Origin: Paenibacillus piri
GTDB taxonomy: Bacteria; Bacillota; Bacilli; Paenibacillales; NBRC-103111
Direction: 5' to 3'
Length of the DNA: 64,000 nucleotides
NCBI RefSeq assembly: GCF_004354045.1
Contig: NZ_SMRT01000004.1
Location: 388,670 to 452,669 of the forward strand
Part shown: one piece after another, positions 6,806 through 14,682 of the stretch
How the letters are laid out: every line of letters begins with the position of its first letter
Numbering within the stretch: the first letter of the stretch is position 1
Made by a program: the position numbers and the translations under genes
The notes under the pieces: generated by a model
The model's database searches: none
What the model was told of the DNA's origin: nothing
Seen by the model: the letters and a program-made list of their open reading frames with translations, nothing else

Positions 6806-7660
6806 TTACATAATATTAACCAATGCCGGTTCTCTCAGCATCCCGTGACGGGTAAACCCGCGGTACATTACGTTCGCTTTAATTCCGGGCTTTAAGTATA
6901 CAAAGCGGTCGCTCTCGAACCAAATCTTTTTTTTGCTTTTGGATAACAGGATTCGCTCCTGCTTCGGACTTACTTGCTGCTTCAGCATTCCGGCAGGCCG
7001 CATAACGCCGTCAACCTTCGTTTGCAACAGCCATCCGAATTCATGCTTGCAGTAGCCGGCGAGCTCAACCTCCGTATACCGGCGGTTCAAAACGCTGATC
7101 CAGTCATGCGAGCTGCGGGAAACATACAGACTGTCTTTGCGCTTCGCCACAATTCCTTCCAGCGATTGCTCTACGGCTGTACGAAACAGCTCTTCGCCAT
7201 TGTTCTCGACTTGCGGCACAAGACGAAACCGATCGTTAGGAACCAGCAGCGACTCCAATATGGAACGCCGTTTCACCAGCGGCAAATTTCGCAAATCTCT
7301 GCCCTTATAATATAAAATATCCCATACCGCAACATGCACCGGCCTTTGGCTGGCATAGGAGCGGATTTTCGTTTTCTGAGTCAAGCGGAGACGTTCCATC
7401 ACCAGTTCATAATCCATGCTGCCTGTATCGGGGTTCATACAGCAGACTTCGCCATCCAGCACGACATCGTCTTGAAGCGGCACCTGTAACAGCTCGGGAT
7501 ACTGTTTCGTACAATCTTGCCGGCCGTGCGTAAACAGCCGCGTTTCTTTCGCGATAACCGACAGTATAATCCGGTGCCCGTCAAGTTTAGGTTCGAAAAC
7601 AAAAGCCGGGTCTGAAAATGGCTCGTCTTTGGAATCCAGCAGCATCGGAGCAATAAACAT
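6806..7660 (-). CDS. ATP-dependent DNA ligase (stand-alone, LigB/LigD-like)
   Basis: Seals DNA nicks through a lysine-adenylate intermediate. Motif I is KLDGHR (Lys near residue 25), motif III is DGEV, motif IV is EGIVAKR, and an OB-fold-like C-terminus follows. The start at 7660 (MFIAPML) is chosen because AAGGGGG lies just upstream and family proteins begin close to this point; the longer 330-codon frame has no better site. The expected motif V lysines are replaced by WISVLNRR. Such ligases usually act with Ku in spore or stationary-phase end joining, but no ku gene is in this window. Confidence 0.85.
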   Translation of the reverse strand: MFIAPMLLDSKDEPFSDPAFVFEPKLDGHRIILSVIAKETRLFTHGRQDCTKQYPELLQVPLQDDVVLDGEVCCMNPDTGSMDYELVMERLRLTQKTKIRSYASQRPVHVAVWDILYYKGRDLRNLPLVKRRSILESLLVPNDRFRLVPQVENNGEELFRTAVEQSLEGIVAKRKDSLYVSRSSHDWISVLNRRYTEVELAGYCKHEFGWLLQTKVDGVMRPAGMLKQQVSPKQERILLSKSKKKIWFESDRFVYLKPGIKANVMYRGFTRHGMLREPALVNIM

Positions 7661-7762
7661 ATGCATCACCCCCTTCATTGTAACATGGACTTCTTCATGA
7701 ATAATTAGGGAAAACATGGGGATGCTATGACTACTTTCAAATATAACCAGGAGGTACTTAAG

Positions 7763-8005
7763 ATGGCAAATCAACAATCCAGATCCAGCAGCAATCAATT
7801 AATGGTTCAACAGGCAGCTTCTGCAATGGAGCGGCTGAAATACGAGGTTGCGCAGGAACTGGGCATACAAATTCCGCAGGACGGCTACTACGGTTATATG
7901 GCAACCCGCGATACCGGCGCCATTGGCGGCCATATGGTTCGGCGGCTCGTGCAAATTGCGGAGCAGCAGCTCAGCGGCGGCTCCGGCCTCAACCGTATGT
8001 CCTGA
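7763..8005 (+). CDS. Alpha/beta-type small acid-soluble spore protein
   Basis: Coats and protects DNA in the dormant spore and is degraded at germination. The two conserved helices are visible: QLMVQQAASAMERLKYEVAQELGI, containing the GPR protease site region, and GHMVRRLVQIAEQQL. ATG at 7763 has AGGAGG 9 bases upstream, giving 80 residues. TGAATA at 7698 could be a sigma-G -35 element, but I could not place a convincing -10. It is divergent from the DNA ligase gene. Confidence 0.92.
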   Translation: MANQQSRSSSNQLMVQQAASAMERLKYEVAQELGIQIPQDGYYGYMATRDTGAIGGHMVRRLVQIAEQQLSGGSGLNRMS

Positions 8006-8055
8006 TTTTCCGAGGCTACCCGTTAACTGCCGGGAAAGCTGCCGTTTACAACCTA

Positions 8056-8094
8056 GGATAAACGGATCCGCCGTCCATATCTACTTTCGATTCA
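8056..8094 (+). repeat. Dispersed repeat copy R1 (internally deleted)
   Basis: Begins GGATAAACGG, keeps CGCCGTCC, then jumps to TACTTTCGATTCAA, which corresponds to the distal end of full copies. See the repeat-family finding. Confidence 0.6.
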
Positions 8095-8100
8095 ACGAAG

Positions 8101-8136
8101 AAAAAAGGGTTGGCCTCTTCTGGGGACCAACCCTTT
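8101..8136. terminator. Bidirectional intrinsic terminator
   Basis: AAAGGGTTGG/CCAACCCTTT stem. The minus-strand side ends in TTTTTTC (strong), the plus-strand side in TTTAATTA. It separates the convergent SASP and SLH genes. Confidence 0.75.
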
Positions 8137-8157
8137 AATTATGCGAAGCTATGATGT

Positions 8158-10539
8158 TTAATAACGCATCGGCGTATCCTGAAGCTCCGATCGTACCTGC
8201 AAAAACTTGTAAAAGGCCGTTGCCGCTTGAGCGCGTGTCACCTGCTCCTTCGGATTGAATTTACCGCCTTCGAGCGGCATAATAGACAAAGCATTGACCA
8301 GGGCGATCGAGCCTTTGGTGGACTCATCTCCCAAATCGGTAGCGTTCGCCGCAAAGAGGCCGTCAACCTGTACCAGCTTCCGGTAACCAAGCGCCCTGAC
8401 GATCAGATCGGCCAGCTCCGACTTGCTTAGCGTTGCATCCGGTTTGAAGCTGTCGGAAGAGCGTTCAATCAAGTTAAGATCGAGCGCATTCTCGACGTAG
8501 GCAAAATATTTGGAATCTTTCGCAACGTCGCTGAAGCTTGCCGCGCGTTCGGCATATGCGCCCGCCGACATCGGGGAATAGCCGCCATTGACGGAAGCGA
8601 TCAGCATTTTGACCATTTCTCCCCGTGTAATTAAGCCGTCCGGCTGCGTTTTGCCGTCGACGACGTCGAGCGCCTGATAATCCACCATCAGCTTTAATGC
8701 CTGCTCGGCCCAATGGCCTTCAATATCGGTAGGCGCGATATACTCCTTGACAATCTCGCCGGTATCTCTGCTCTTCCATTCCGCCGATACGGCGTCTAAA
8801 AAGACGGGATTTTGAAACTGGGATTTCGGCTTCAAGTTATAGACCAGCTTCGTTTCAGGTTTAGGCGCATCTTGACCGGGCTTGATTTCGCCGGCCGCAA
8901 CCATGACATTATATTTTTCAATCGGGATGCCGTAAGGGATTGCTCCCGCCCCGTTTTTCGAAATAAGCACGTACTGCTGCTCGATATCGAACTGGGACAG
9001 CAGAGCCTGCTTCGCTTTATCCTCGGAAATGACCTGCGGCTTCTCCGACGGGTAAGGATAGGAAGTAAGATTGCTGTAATAGTCTTGTATATCGCCGGTT
9101 TTGCGATCCAGGTTGATCGATACGGATTCGTAATCGGTTTGGATGCCGTTGACAATACGCCGGAAGTTGAACGGATGCGTCGGCATCATTTGCATTTTGA
9201 CGGCCGGTATGTCGGCCATTTGCTCAAGATACAGCTCATGCGCATACATCGGCAGCAGCTTCTGCACCGCGGCGATCGCCTTTTCCTTCAATTGATCGTA
9301 ACCGAGCTTGCCGCTGTCATCGGTTTGACCCGCTCCGGCCTGAGCCGGCCGATAATCGTATTTGGAGTAGCGCAGCACGGCACCCGTATTGGCGTCGACA
9401 GCAGCATGAATCATCGGACCATCCTTGTCGCCGCTTGCAGACCAGCTGAGATCCCACTGAATCGACGTTTGGCCGGTCCGCGGATCGTGATTTTCCTGAT
9501 AGGACGCATTCGCCAGCTTGGCATCCGCCGGAAGAGCGAGCAGCTTAACCGCCTTTTCCGCGGCCTGCTCCTTCGTGAGCTTAAGCGGCTCCTTCGGCTT
9601 CTCCGCGAGCGGTTTGTCGCTAGCCGGTACGTTAGGAGAGCGCGAGCTTCTCGGCTCCCCGTTAAAAAGCAGCGCCTCGCCGCTTACGGCATCGACCATA
9701 AACGTCTCCATCTGGTACGAGACGAGCAAATCCGTCTTTCCGGTTACCGAATAAGGAATCACATACTGCAGACGGGGCTCGGCCAGCTTCAGAAACTGCT
9801 CCTTGGCTTGCTCCGCATTGATCGGATTCGACGCTTTTTCGAAGGTCAGGTTCGGATCCCACTGCATATTGTAGGATATAATACGTCCGTCCTCATCGAC
9901 GGTCACGGACAAGGCGTTGGCCGGAAACGGCACTCCGTTCACAACCCGTACATATTGCAGCGGGTACTGCACCGAGCCGGTAAGCGGCTTGCGGGACCAT
10001 TGCGCGGTATCGTAGTAAGCCAGTTCATTCTTAATATCCGGATTCATCTTTGCGATAAAATCGAGTGCAATTCGTTTAGCTTGCTCCTGATCGGTTTTGG
10101 GCGGATAGACCGGTTTCTTGTCCGGATTGTTCTCGTTGATGTAAAAGGACTGCAATTTCCCCGTATCGGCATCTACGGATACGTGGATGCTGCCGTAATA
10201 CCGCTTCTGATCCTGCTTGTTGAACGACATGCTCCATACGCCGCGCCCGCTGCCGTAGCCGTAGCCGATGACGGACGATTGATACCCGACGCCCTGCAGC
10301 ACATAATCGTCCGGAACGTGAACATACTGCTTGGCTAACTCAATCGCCCGTTCCCGGTTAATTTTCGTATCGACGGGCGCTTCTTCCCCGCCAATAGCCT
10401 GAGCCGGATCAATGGCAGGTTGTACAGACGTGACAGCCGCGGCATCCATGATTTCCGGTTTCATTGCGGATACCGGCAGCGCGGAGCCTAACAGCATCAC
10501 GCCGGCGATTCCGGCAATCCCTATTTTTCTTATCACCAT
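8158..10539 (-). CDS. Secreted YcdB/YcdC-repeat protein with three SLH domains
   Basis: A cell-surface protein of about 793 residues. It has a signal peptide (MVIRKIGIAGIAGVMLLGS, cleavage after VSA). A long region of repeated YcdB/YcdC (PepSY-like) modules follows, with phrases such as DADTGKLQSFYINE, VDEDGRIISYNMQWDP and VDANTGAVLRYSKYDY. The end carries three S-layer-homology domains (DIEGHWAEQALKLMV; SFSDVAKDSKYFAYVENA; FNPKEQVTRAQAATA). SLH domains bind pyruvylated secondary wall polymer. ATG at 10539 follows GGGGAGAGG. The repeats may bind or inhibit extracellular proteases, as proposed for PepSY domains; this is inference. Confidence 0.88.
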   Translation of the reverse strand: MVIRKIGIAGIAGVMLLGSALPVSAMKPEIMDAAAVTSVQPAIDPAQAIGGEEAPVDTKINRERAIELAKQYVHVPDDYVLQGVGYQSSVIGYGYGSGRGVWSMSFNKQDQKRYYGSIHVSVDADTGKLQSFYINENNPDKKPVYPPKTDQEQAKRIALDFIAKMNPDIKNELAYYDTAQWSRKPLTGSVQYPLQYVRVVNGVPFPANALSVTVDEDGRIISYNMQWDPNLTFEKASNPINAEQAKEQFLKLAEPRLQYVIPYSVTGKTDLLVSYQMETFMVDAVSGEALLFNGEPRSSRSPNVPASDKPLAEKPKEPLKLTKEQAAEKAVKLLALPADAKLANASYQENHDPRTGQTSIQWDLSWSASGDKDGPMIHAAVDANTGAVLRYSKYDYRPAQAGAGQTDDSGKLGYDQLKEKAIAAVQKLLPMYAHELYLEQMADIPAVKMQMMPTHPFNFRRIVNGIQTDYESVSINLDRKTGDIQDYYSNLTSYPYPSEKPQVISEDKAKQALLSQFDIEQQYVLISKNGAGAIPYGIPIEKYNVMVAAGEIKPGQDAPKPETKLVYNLKPKSQFQNPVFLDAVSAEWKSRDTGEIVKEYIAPTDIEGHWAEQALKLMVDYQALDVVDGKTQPDGLITRGEMVKMLIASVNGGYSPMSAGAYAERAASFSDVAKDSKYFAYVENALDLNLIERSSDSFKPDATLSKSELADLIVRALGYRKLVQVDGLFAANATDLGDESTKGSIALVNALSIMPLEGGKFNPKEQVTRAQAATAFYKFLQVRSELQDTPMRY

Positions 10540-10630
10540 AAGACGACCTCTCCCCAAGGATGATTTTGTCAATCATGGAATATAACGTTGAACAATTGGA
10601 AAAGGTTGCAGGCTGCTTGCGTCAAAATAA

Positions 10631-10660
10631 GAAAAAATCCCGTCCGGCAAGCGAACGGGA
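10631..10660 (-). terminator. Intrinsic terminator of the decarboxylase-like gene
   Basis: TCCCGT/ACGGGA stem followed by TTTTTTC on the minus strand. Confidence 0.65.
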
Positions 10661-10674
10661 ACGAGCGGTTTGAT

Positions 10675-11133
10675 TTAACGTTTTGCAGGCTCGTACGAGC
10701 CGGGTACCACACCGGTAGAAATAGCTATCCGGTTCCAGCAGTTAATCGTATTAATCGCCATAATCAATGTTACGAATTGGGATTCGTTGAAATGGAGAAG
10801 CACCTTGTCATATACGTCCTGCGGCAATCCTGCATCGGCTATGCGGGTTACGGCTTCCGTCAGTTCCAACGCGGCGCGCTCGGCCTCGGTATAAAACGGA
10901 GCTTCCCGCCATGCGCTCAGCAAATAAATGCGCTGCTCCGACTCGCCCATCGCCCGCAGGTCTTTCGTATGCATATCAAGGCAAAATGCGCAGCCGTTCA
11001 GCTGCGAAGCTCTGATCTTGATCAGCTCGTATAAAGTAGCGTCAATTCCGCTGCTTTTCATATAAGCTTCCAGCTTGAGCATCGCCTGCAAAGCTTCCGG
11101 GTTGGCCGAGCGGTAATTCATTCGTTCTTTCAT
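10675..11133 (-). CDS. Carboxymuconolactone decarboxylase/AhpD-like protein
   Basis: A small all-helical enzyme of the CMD superfamily. The peroxidatic signature is clear: ELIKIRASQLNGCAFCLDMH, i.e. E-x11-C-x2-C-x3-H, as in AhpD-type alkylhydroperoxidases. At 152 residues it is a typical single-domain form. It lies just downstream of an ECF41-type sigma factor gene, is on the same strand, and has an ECF41-like promoter before it. This makes it the probable target of that sigma factor. It may reduce peroxides with a thiol partner, but the donor is unknown. Confidence 0.9.
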   Translation of the reverse strand: MKERMNYRSANPEALQAMLKLEAYMKSSGIDATLYELIKIRASQLNGCAFCLDMHTKDLRAMGESEQRIYLLSAWREAPFYTEAERAALELTEAVTRIADAGLPQDVYDKVLLHFNESQFVTLIMAINTINCWNRIAISTGVVPGSYEPAKR

Positions 11134-11178
11134 CGTAGTTTCCTCCGTTTGCGGCTTATTTTCGACTTACAACAATAA

Positions 11179-11205
11179 GACCGGTAACGGACCGATTTTG
11201 TGACA
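11179..11205 (-). promoter_or_regulatory. ECF41-type promoter for the CMD gene
   Basis: On the minus strand TGTCACA (11199-11205), a 16-base spacer and GGTC (11179-11182). The published ECF41 motif is TGTCACA-n16-CGTC, so one base differs. It lies about 46 bases before the decarboxylase start. Confidence 0.65.
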
Positions 11206-11243
11206 AATGAAATTAAAAAGTTTCGGAAAGCCGGAACGAGGGA

Positions 11244-12113
11244 TCAGGCTTGCGGAGCGCGCGTTAGTTTATCCGGATTCAAAATAAAATATACAGCTTG
11301 TATACCCGGCTGGCGAGGATCGTTCCCGAAGCACACCGCTTTATGCAGATGGCCGTCGCGATACAGCAGCAGTCCCGGCTCGCCATTGATGTCAACCGGA
11401 CGCAGCTCGTCCTCCATCGCCGCCTTTTTATGCAGCCCCTCCAAAAAAGCCCGAATTCGTTCCCGGCCGAATATCGGAAAGATCGCGGCTCTTCGTTTGC
11501 CTCCCCCGTCGCTGGTCAATACGGCCTCATCCGTCAGCAGTTGAATAAACGGAGCGAAGTCGCCCGTTCTCGATGCCTGCATAAAGCTTCGGACCACTGT
11601 CTCTTTATTTCCCGGCTCTGCGGGAGGAGGCGTTTGCGGATTAATTTTGGGCAGCACCCGGCTGTAAATTTTACGGCAGTTCGCCTCCGACTTATCGACG
11701 GTAGCGGCAATTTCCTTATAACTGTAGCCGAGAACCTCTTTCAGCAAAAAGACGGCGCGCTCGAGAGGAGCGAACTGCTGCATCAACACTAGCAGCGCAT
11801 AGGATACCGATTCCTCAAGCACGATCCGCTCCTCCGGATTGTCCCCGTTTTCCCGGATATCCGGTTCAGGCAGCCAAGGCCCGGTATAAACTTCCCTCCG
11901 CTTATGCGACGAGCTCAGCTCGTTCAAGCATCGGTTCGTCGTCATTTTGACCAGGTACGCCTTTACATTATCGACCGTCTCCGTTTGAACCCGCTGCATG
12001 GATACGAACACATCCTGCACCATGTCCTCCGCATCGGACAGCGAGCCGAGCATACGGTAGGCGATCGAAATGAGCAGCGGCTTGTATTCCGTATACATCG
12101 TTTCCAATTCCAT
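11244..12113 (-). CDS. ECF sigma factor, ECF41 (SigJ-like) group with SnoaL-like C-terminus
   Basis: An RNA polymerase sigma factor. Region 2 (residues 1-75) has YKPLLISIAYRMLGSLSDAED and the -10-recognition helix. Region 4 (about 105-165) has FAPLERAVFLLKEVLGYSYKEIAA as the helix-turn-helix. Residues 175-289 form a SnoaL-like extension, which in ECF41 sigmas replaces a separate anti-sigma factor. The characteristic DGGGK and a downstream NPDKL are visible. ATG at 12113 follows AAGGAGAGG; the longer frame to 12185 has no site. The neighbouring CMD gene is the known ECF41 partner class. Confidence 0.9.
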   Translation of the reverse strand: MELETMYTEYKPLLISIAYRMLGSLSDAEDMVQDVFVSMQRVQTETVDNVKAYLVKMTTNRCLNELSSSHKRREVYTGPWLPEPDIRENGDNPEERIVLEESVSYALLVLMQQFAPLERAVFLLKEVLGYSYKEIAATVDKSEANCRKIYSRVLPKINPQTPPPAEPGNKETVVRSFMQASRTGDFAPFIQLLTDEAVLTSDGGGKRRAAIFPIFGRERIRAFLEGLHKKAAMEDELRPVDINGEPGLLLYRDGHLHKAVCFGNDPRQPGIQAVYFILNPDKLTRAPQA

Positions 12114-12131
12114 GTACGCTGCCTCTCCTTC

Positions 12132-12146
12132 AATGTGTCTCACATT
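12132..12146. promoter_or_regulatory. Palindrome AATGTG-TCT-CACATT before the sigma gene
   Basis: A perfect 6-3-6 inverted repeat 18 bases before the sigma start codon, immediately before its ribosome binding site. It may be an operator or a small hairpin. Confidence 0.35.
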
Positions 12147-12181
12147 TAATGGGGAGCGCTTTTTCGCATCCCGGCTTCGCT

Positions 12182-12607
12182 TCAATAACTGATCAATGAG
12201 GCCATGAGGATGCCGGTCACCAAACTTAATATGAACGAAAATTGGCCTACCGCCACGTTGCCATTCGGAATTTCCTTAACAACCTTGAACGGAGTCAGCA
12301 GCTCGAACAAGTAAAACACAATAATTTGAAACGCAATGCCTACCAGTCCCCACACGATCAAATCGAGCAATCCGACGGAGTGGTAGACGGCCGAAGCAAG
12401 CACCAGCGTCTGCCCGAGCATTTTACCGCCCAGGTCAAAAGCCGCCGCGCGGGCTGCCCCCGTTTTGACCGGATCATCCACCTGGCCCCCTTCCCGGATC
12501 AGTTGAAATTCGCTGTACGGCGTTGTAAAAATAAAAAACACGATGCCAACGCCAAGCAGCGGCACGGTTACAACCAAATAAATTAAAAAGTTGACAATCG
12601 AACTCAT
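12182..12607 (-). CDS. DUF350-family membrane protein
   Basis: An inner-membrane protein of 141 residues with four hydrophobic segments: NFLIYLVVTVPLLGVGIVFF, LGQTLVLASAVYHSVGLLDL, IVWGLVGIAFQIIVFYLFEL and FSFILSLVTGILMASLI. This is the layout of DUF350 (YjfL-like) proteins. Function is not established. It follows a glutathionylspermidine-synthase-like gene by 45 bases, the same association seen in the E. coli yjf operon. ATG at 12607 has AAGGTGG 5 bases upstream. Confidence 0.82.
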   Translation of the reverse strand: MSSIVNFLIYLVVTVPLLGVGIVFFIFTTPYSEFQLIREGGQVDDPVKTGAARAAAFDLGGKMLGQTLVLASAVYHSVGLLDLIVWGLVGIAFQIIVFYLFELLTPFKVVKEIPNGNVAVGQFSFILSLVTGILMASLISY

Positions 12608-12652
12608 TTGCGCCACCTTATTTCCTCCCACTATATCAGTATGCCGGACGCA

Positions 12653-13930
12653 TCACGATGAAAAGCCCACCGGCAAATAATACGACAGATTGCTTGTAAT
12701 ATGGCCGCCAACCCTCGGTATGACCGCGGATGCGCTGCCTCCGATCATAAAACAGCCCCAGAGCAGGCGGCCGCTTGCCATGCCTTTCAACGTTTCGATC
12801 TCGATCTGCGGCAACTCGGTATACTGCTGATACACCATCGGCTGGCTGCTATACTCCTCCTCGCCGCTCAGCTCAAGCGCCGAGCCGTCCGCTCCGTAAA
12901 TCGAGACGCCGCTTCCTTCCCGGCCGAAAATCGGTTTTACGACGTGGGCAGTGCGGCCAGCGATGCCGGAAAACCGATTTTCCAAATATGTCGGCAGCAT
13001 ATACGCCCCGATGGCGGCATGCTCCTCCGGCGTATAAAATTGCCCCGCCTCATGCAAATTCCAGATCAATGCCTGCAGCGCTTTCGTCTGTGCCAAAAAG
13101 CCGGACGGCGGATTAATGACCGCCAGCTTCCCTTCGGCGATGAGCCGAAGCACATGCTCGCCGGTCGGGTAACCATCCTCGTCCCGGTCTTCGGCAAGCT
13201 TTTCCAGCGCATGCAAACGGTACAGCACATCGACCGGCTGCAGCAGCCCGTCCTCGCTGCTCAGCCAGAGCCGCTCGTCCAACACGCGAAGCTGCGACAA
13301 AGGCGCAAAATCCGCATGCAGGCCCGATTGCTCAAGCAAATAACGCGTCGTGCCCGCATCCTCTTCATGCCAATCCAGCGCGCTGAAATAAATATGGTCC
13401 GCCGGATAACCCGCTTGCCGGTAAACGTCAACGGCCTTACCGAATGCTTTCCGCAGCATCGCGTCGCAGTCCGCATTCGGGTTTTCCGCCTCATAGGCGC
13501 TGCAAACCCAGCCGTTTACATGGAACGCTTCGACAATGCCGGTCGGTGTGTCGCTGTTGAACTCCAGCATTTTGATGCTATCCCCGTTTACCGCAAAATC
13601 GAAACGGCCGATAACCGTCGGCAGCAGCTCTTCGAAGCCAAGCCGGACCGCTGCGAACGACGCCGGCGGCAAGCCGAGCTGCTCCAGCAATGTATCGTCC
13701 GCCTGCCGGGCTATCTGTACGGTACGGGCATAAATGCGGGTCAAAGCCTCAGCGGCCTGCAGAATGCGGCTGTGCAGCTGCCTATCGATTCGATAAAGGC
13801 CGGCCAGCGCATACTCTTCGCCATACATGCAGTCCCACGTAAACACGCCTTCCTGGCGCAGAGGCGCGTAGATCGCCTCTCGTCTCGCTTCATACGGCAC
13901 GGCTGATGCCGTTTTATTATGTCGTCTCAT
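12653..13930 (-). CDS. Glutathionylspermidine-synthase-like ATP-grasp protein
   Basis: A 425-residue amide-bond ligase of the GSP_synth family (E. coli YjfC/YgiC type). Visible features are the Tyr/Trp-rich N-terminus, FDFAVNGDSIKMLEFNSDTPTG (metal/ATP site with acidic residues and Asn), and HVVKPIFGREGSGVSIYG as the ATP-grasp lysine and glycine loop. The C-terminus has the family GGHITSNLSYYLPVGF. The amidase half of true glutathionylspermidine synthase is absent. Firmicutes do not normally make glutathionylspermidine, so the ligated substrate is unknown. It is the central gene of a three-gene operon. Confidence 0.85.
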   Translation of the reverse strand: MRRHNKTASAVPYEARREAIYAPLRQEGVFTWDCMYGEEYALAGLYRIDRQLHSRILQAAEALTRIYARTVQIARQADDTLLEQLGLPPASFAAVRLGFEELLPTVIGRFDFAVNGDSIKMLEFNSDTPTGIVEAFHVNGWVCSAYEAENPNADCDAMLRKAFGKAVDVYRQAGYPADHIYFSALDWHEEDAGTTRYLLEQSGLHADFAPLSQLRVLDERLWLSSEDGLLQPVDVLYRLHALEKLAEDRDEDGYPTGEHVLRLIAEGKLAVINPPSGFLAQTKALQALIWNLHEAGQFYTPEEHAAIGAYMLPTYLENRFSGIAGRTAHVVKPIFGREGSGVSIYGADGSALELSGEEEYSSQPMVYQQYTELPQIEIETLKGMASGRLLWGCFMIGGSASAVIPRVGGHITSNLSYYLPVGFSS

Positions 13931-14002
13931 AATTGCGGCGCGCCTCCTTCCCGGCTGTTCGAATGCCGGATCATAACCTGATTATGGATAGCCGCATGCA
14001 TA

Positions 14003-14461
14003 TTACCCCTGGGACGGCACAGCGTAAAAGACGAACGTTTCACGGTCTTCATCGATTTCCACGGAAGTTCGGTACCATTCCCGGTCGTTCACATATACAT
14101 AATTGGCTTGCAAATAGAGCATTGCCTCCAAATGGTCATGGAAGCCGTATGTATGCACCAAACGGTAATCCGTACCGAATTCGCGGTATTCGCGAAGCTC
14201 CATTTGCAATCCCCGAGGCTGCTCGTGTTGAGGCCTGTCCCAGCTCATTGCACGTTCGTCTTCGGCTTTTTTAACATAGATGACGCAGCATTCCTCCTCG
14301 ATAGCACATGACGTTTTTTCGTAGACAGCGCTGTCCTTTACCAAATAATCGCAAGCAAACCGGAGTGCCGCTTCATCGCGTTCCATCCGGTCATAATAAT
14401 AAAGCAGCGGAAAGTCGCTGCCCTCTTCATACAATCGATATTCCAAACGCGGCACAGTCAT
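14003..14461 (-). CDS. Conserved hypothetical protein, first gene of the GSP-synthase-like operon
   Basis: A 152-residue soluble acidic protein with no domain that I recognise. It reads as alternating short strands and helices (LYYYDRMERDEAALRFACDYL; YVYVNDREWYRTSVEIDED), with Glu-Cys-Cys near residue 57. The ATG has AAAGGGG one base before it in GAGAAAGGGGC. It is 72 bases upstream of the ATP-grasp gene on the same strand, so a shared role with it is likely. I do not assign a function. Confidence 0.6.
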   Translation of the reverse strand: MTVPRLEYRLYEEGSDFPLLYYYDRMERDEAALRFACDYLVKDSAVYEKTSCAIEEECCVIYVKKAEDERAMSWDRPQHEQPRGLQMELREYREFGTDYRLVHTYGFHDHLEAMLYLQANYVYVNDREWYRTSVEIDEDRETFVFYAVPSQG

Positions 14462-14631
14462 GCCCCTTTCTCCGACAAATTTTTGTATGTTTCAGCCAAT
14501 CCATGATGTAAGACGCGCTCCATCAGGAAAAGCTACACAATTGTCCTCCATTATAACCCGATTCCGTTCCATTGTGTGCATTTTCAAAAAAATCTTCATA
14601 GCAGTCTGATTGTTTCCGGCAATAAGACGAG

Positions 14632-14661
14632 TTGGACGCAAAGTTGCCGGCGTGGTATCAT
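14632..14661 (+). promoter_or_regulatory. Sigma-A promoter of the Crp/Fnr-family gene
   Basis: TTGGAC (14632-14637), an 18-base spacer, TATCAT (14656-14661). It overlaps the alternative TTG start, which supports the ATG at 14683 as the real start. Confidence 0.5.
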
Positions 14662-14682
14662 ACCCTTCGAGGTGATTCCAAA

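Noticed and set aside
8812..10338. 508-codon plus-strand ORF opposite the SLH protein
   Set aside because: It is antisense to a well-supported gene, has no recognisable motif, and is Arg/Ile/Leu-rich as expected for a GC-rich shadow frame.
14632..14682. TTG start of the Crp/Fnr gene at 14632
   Set aside because: It lies inside the -35 of a good promoter; the ATG at 14683 has GAGGTGAT at proper spacing.
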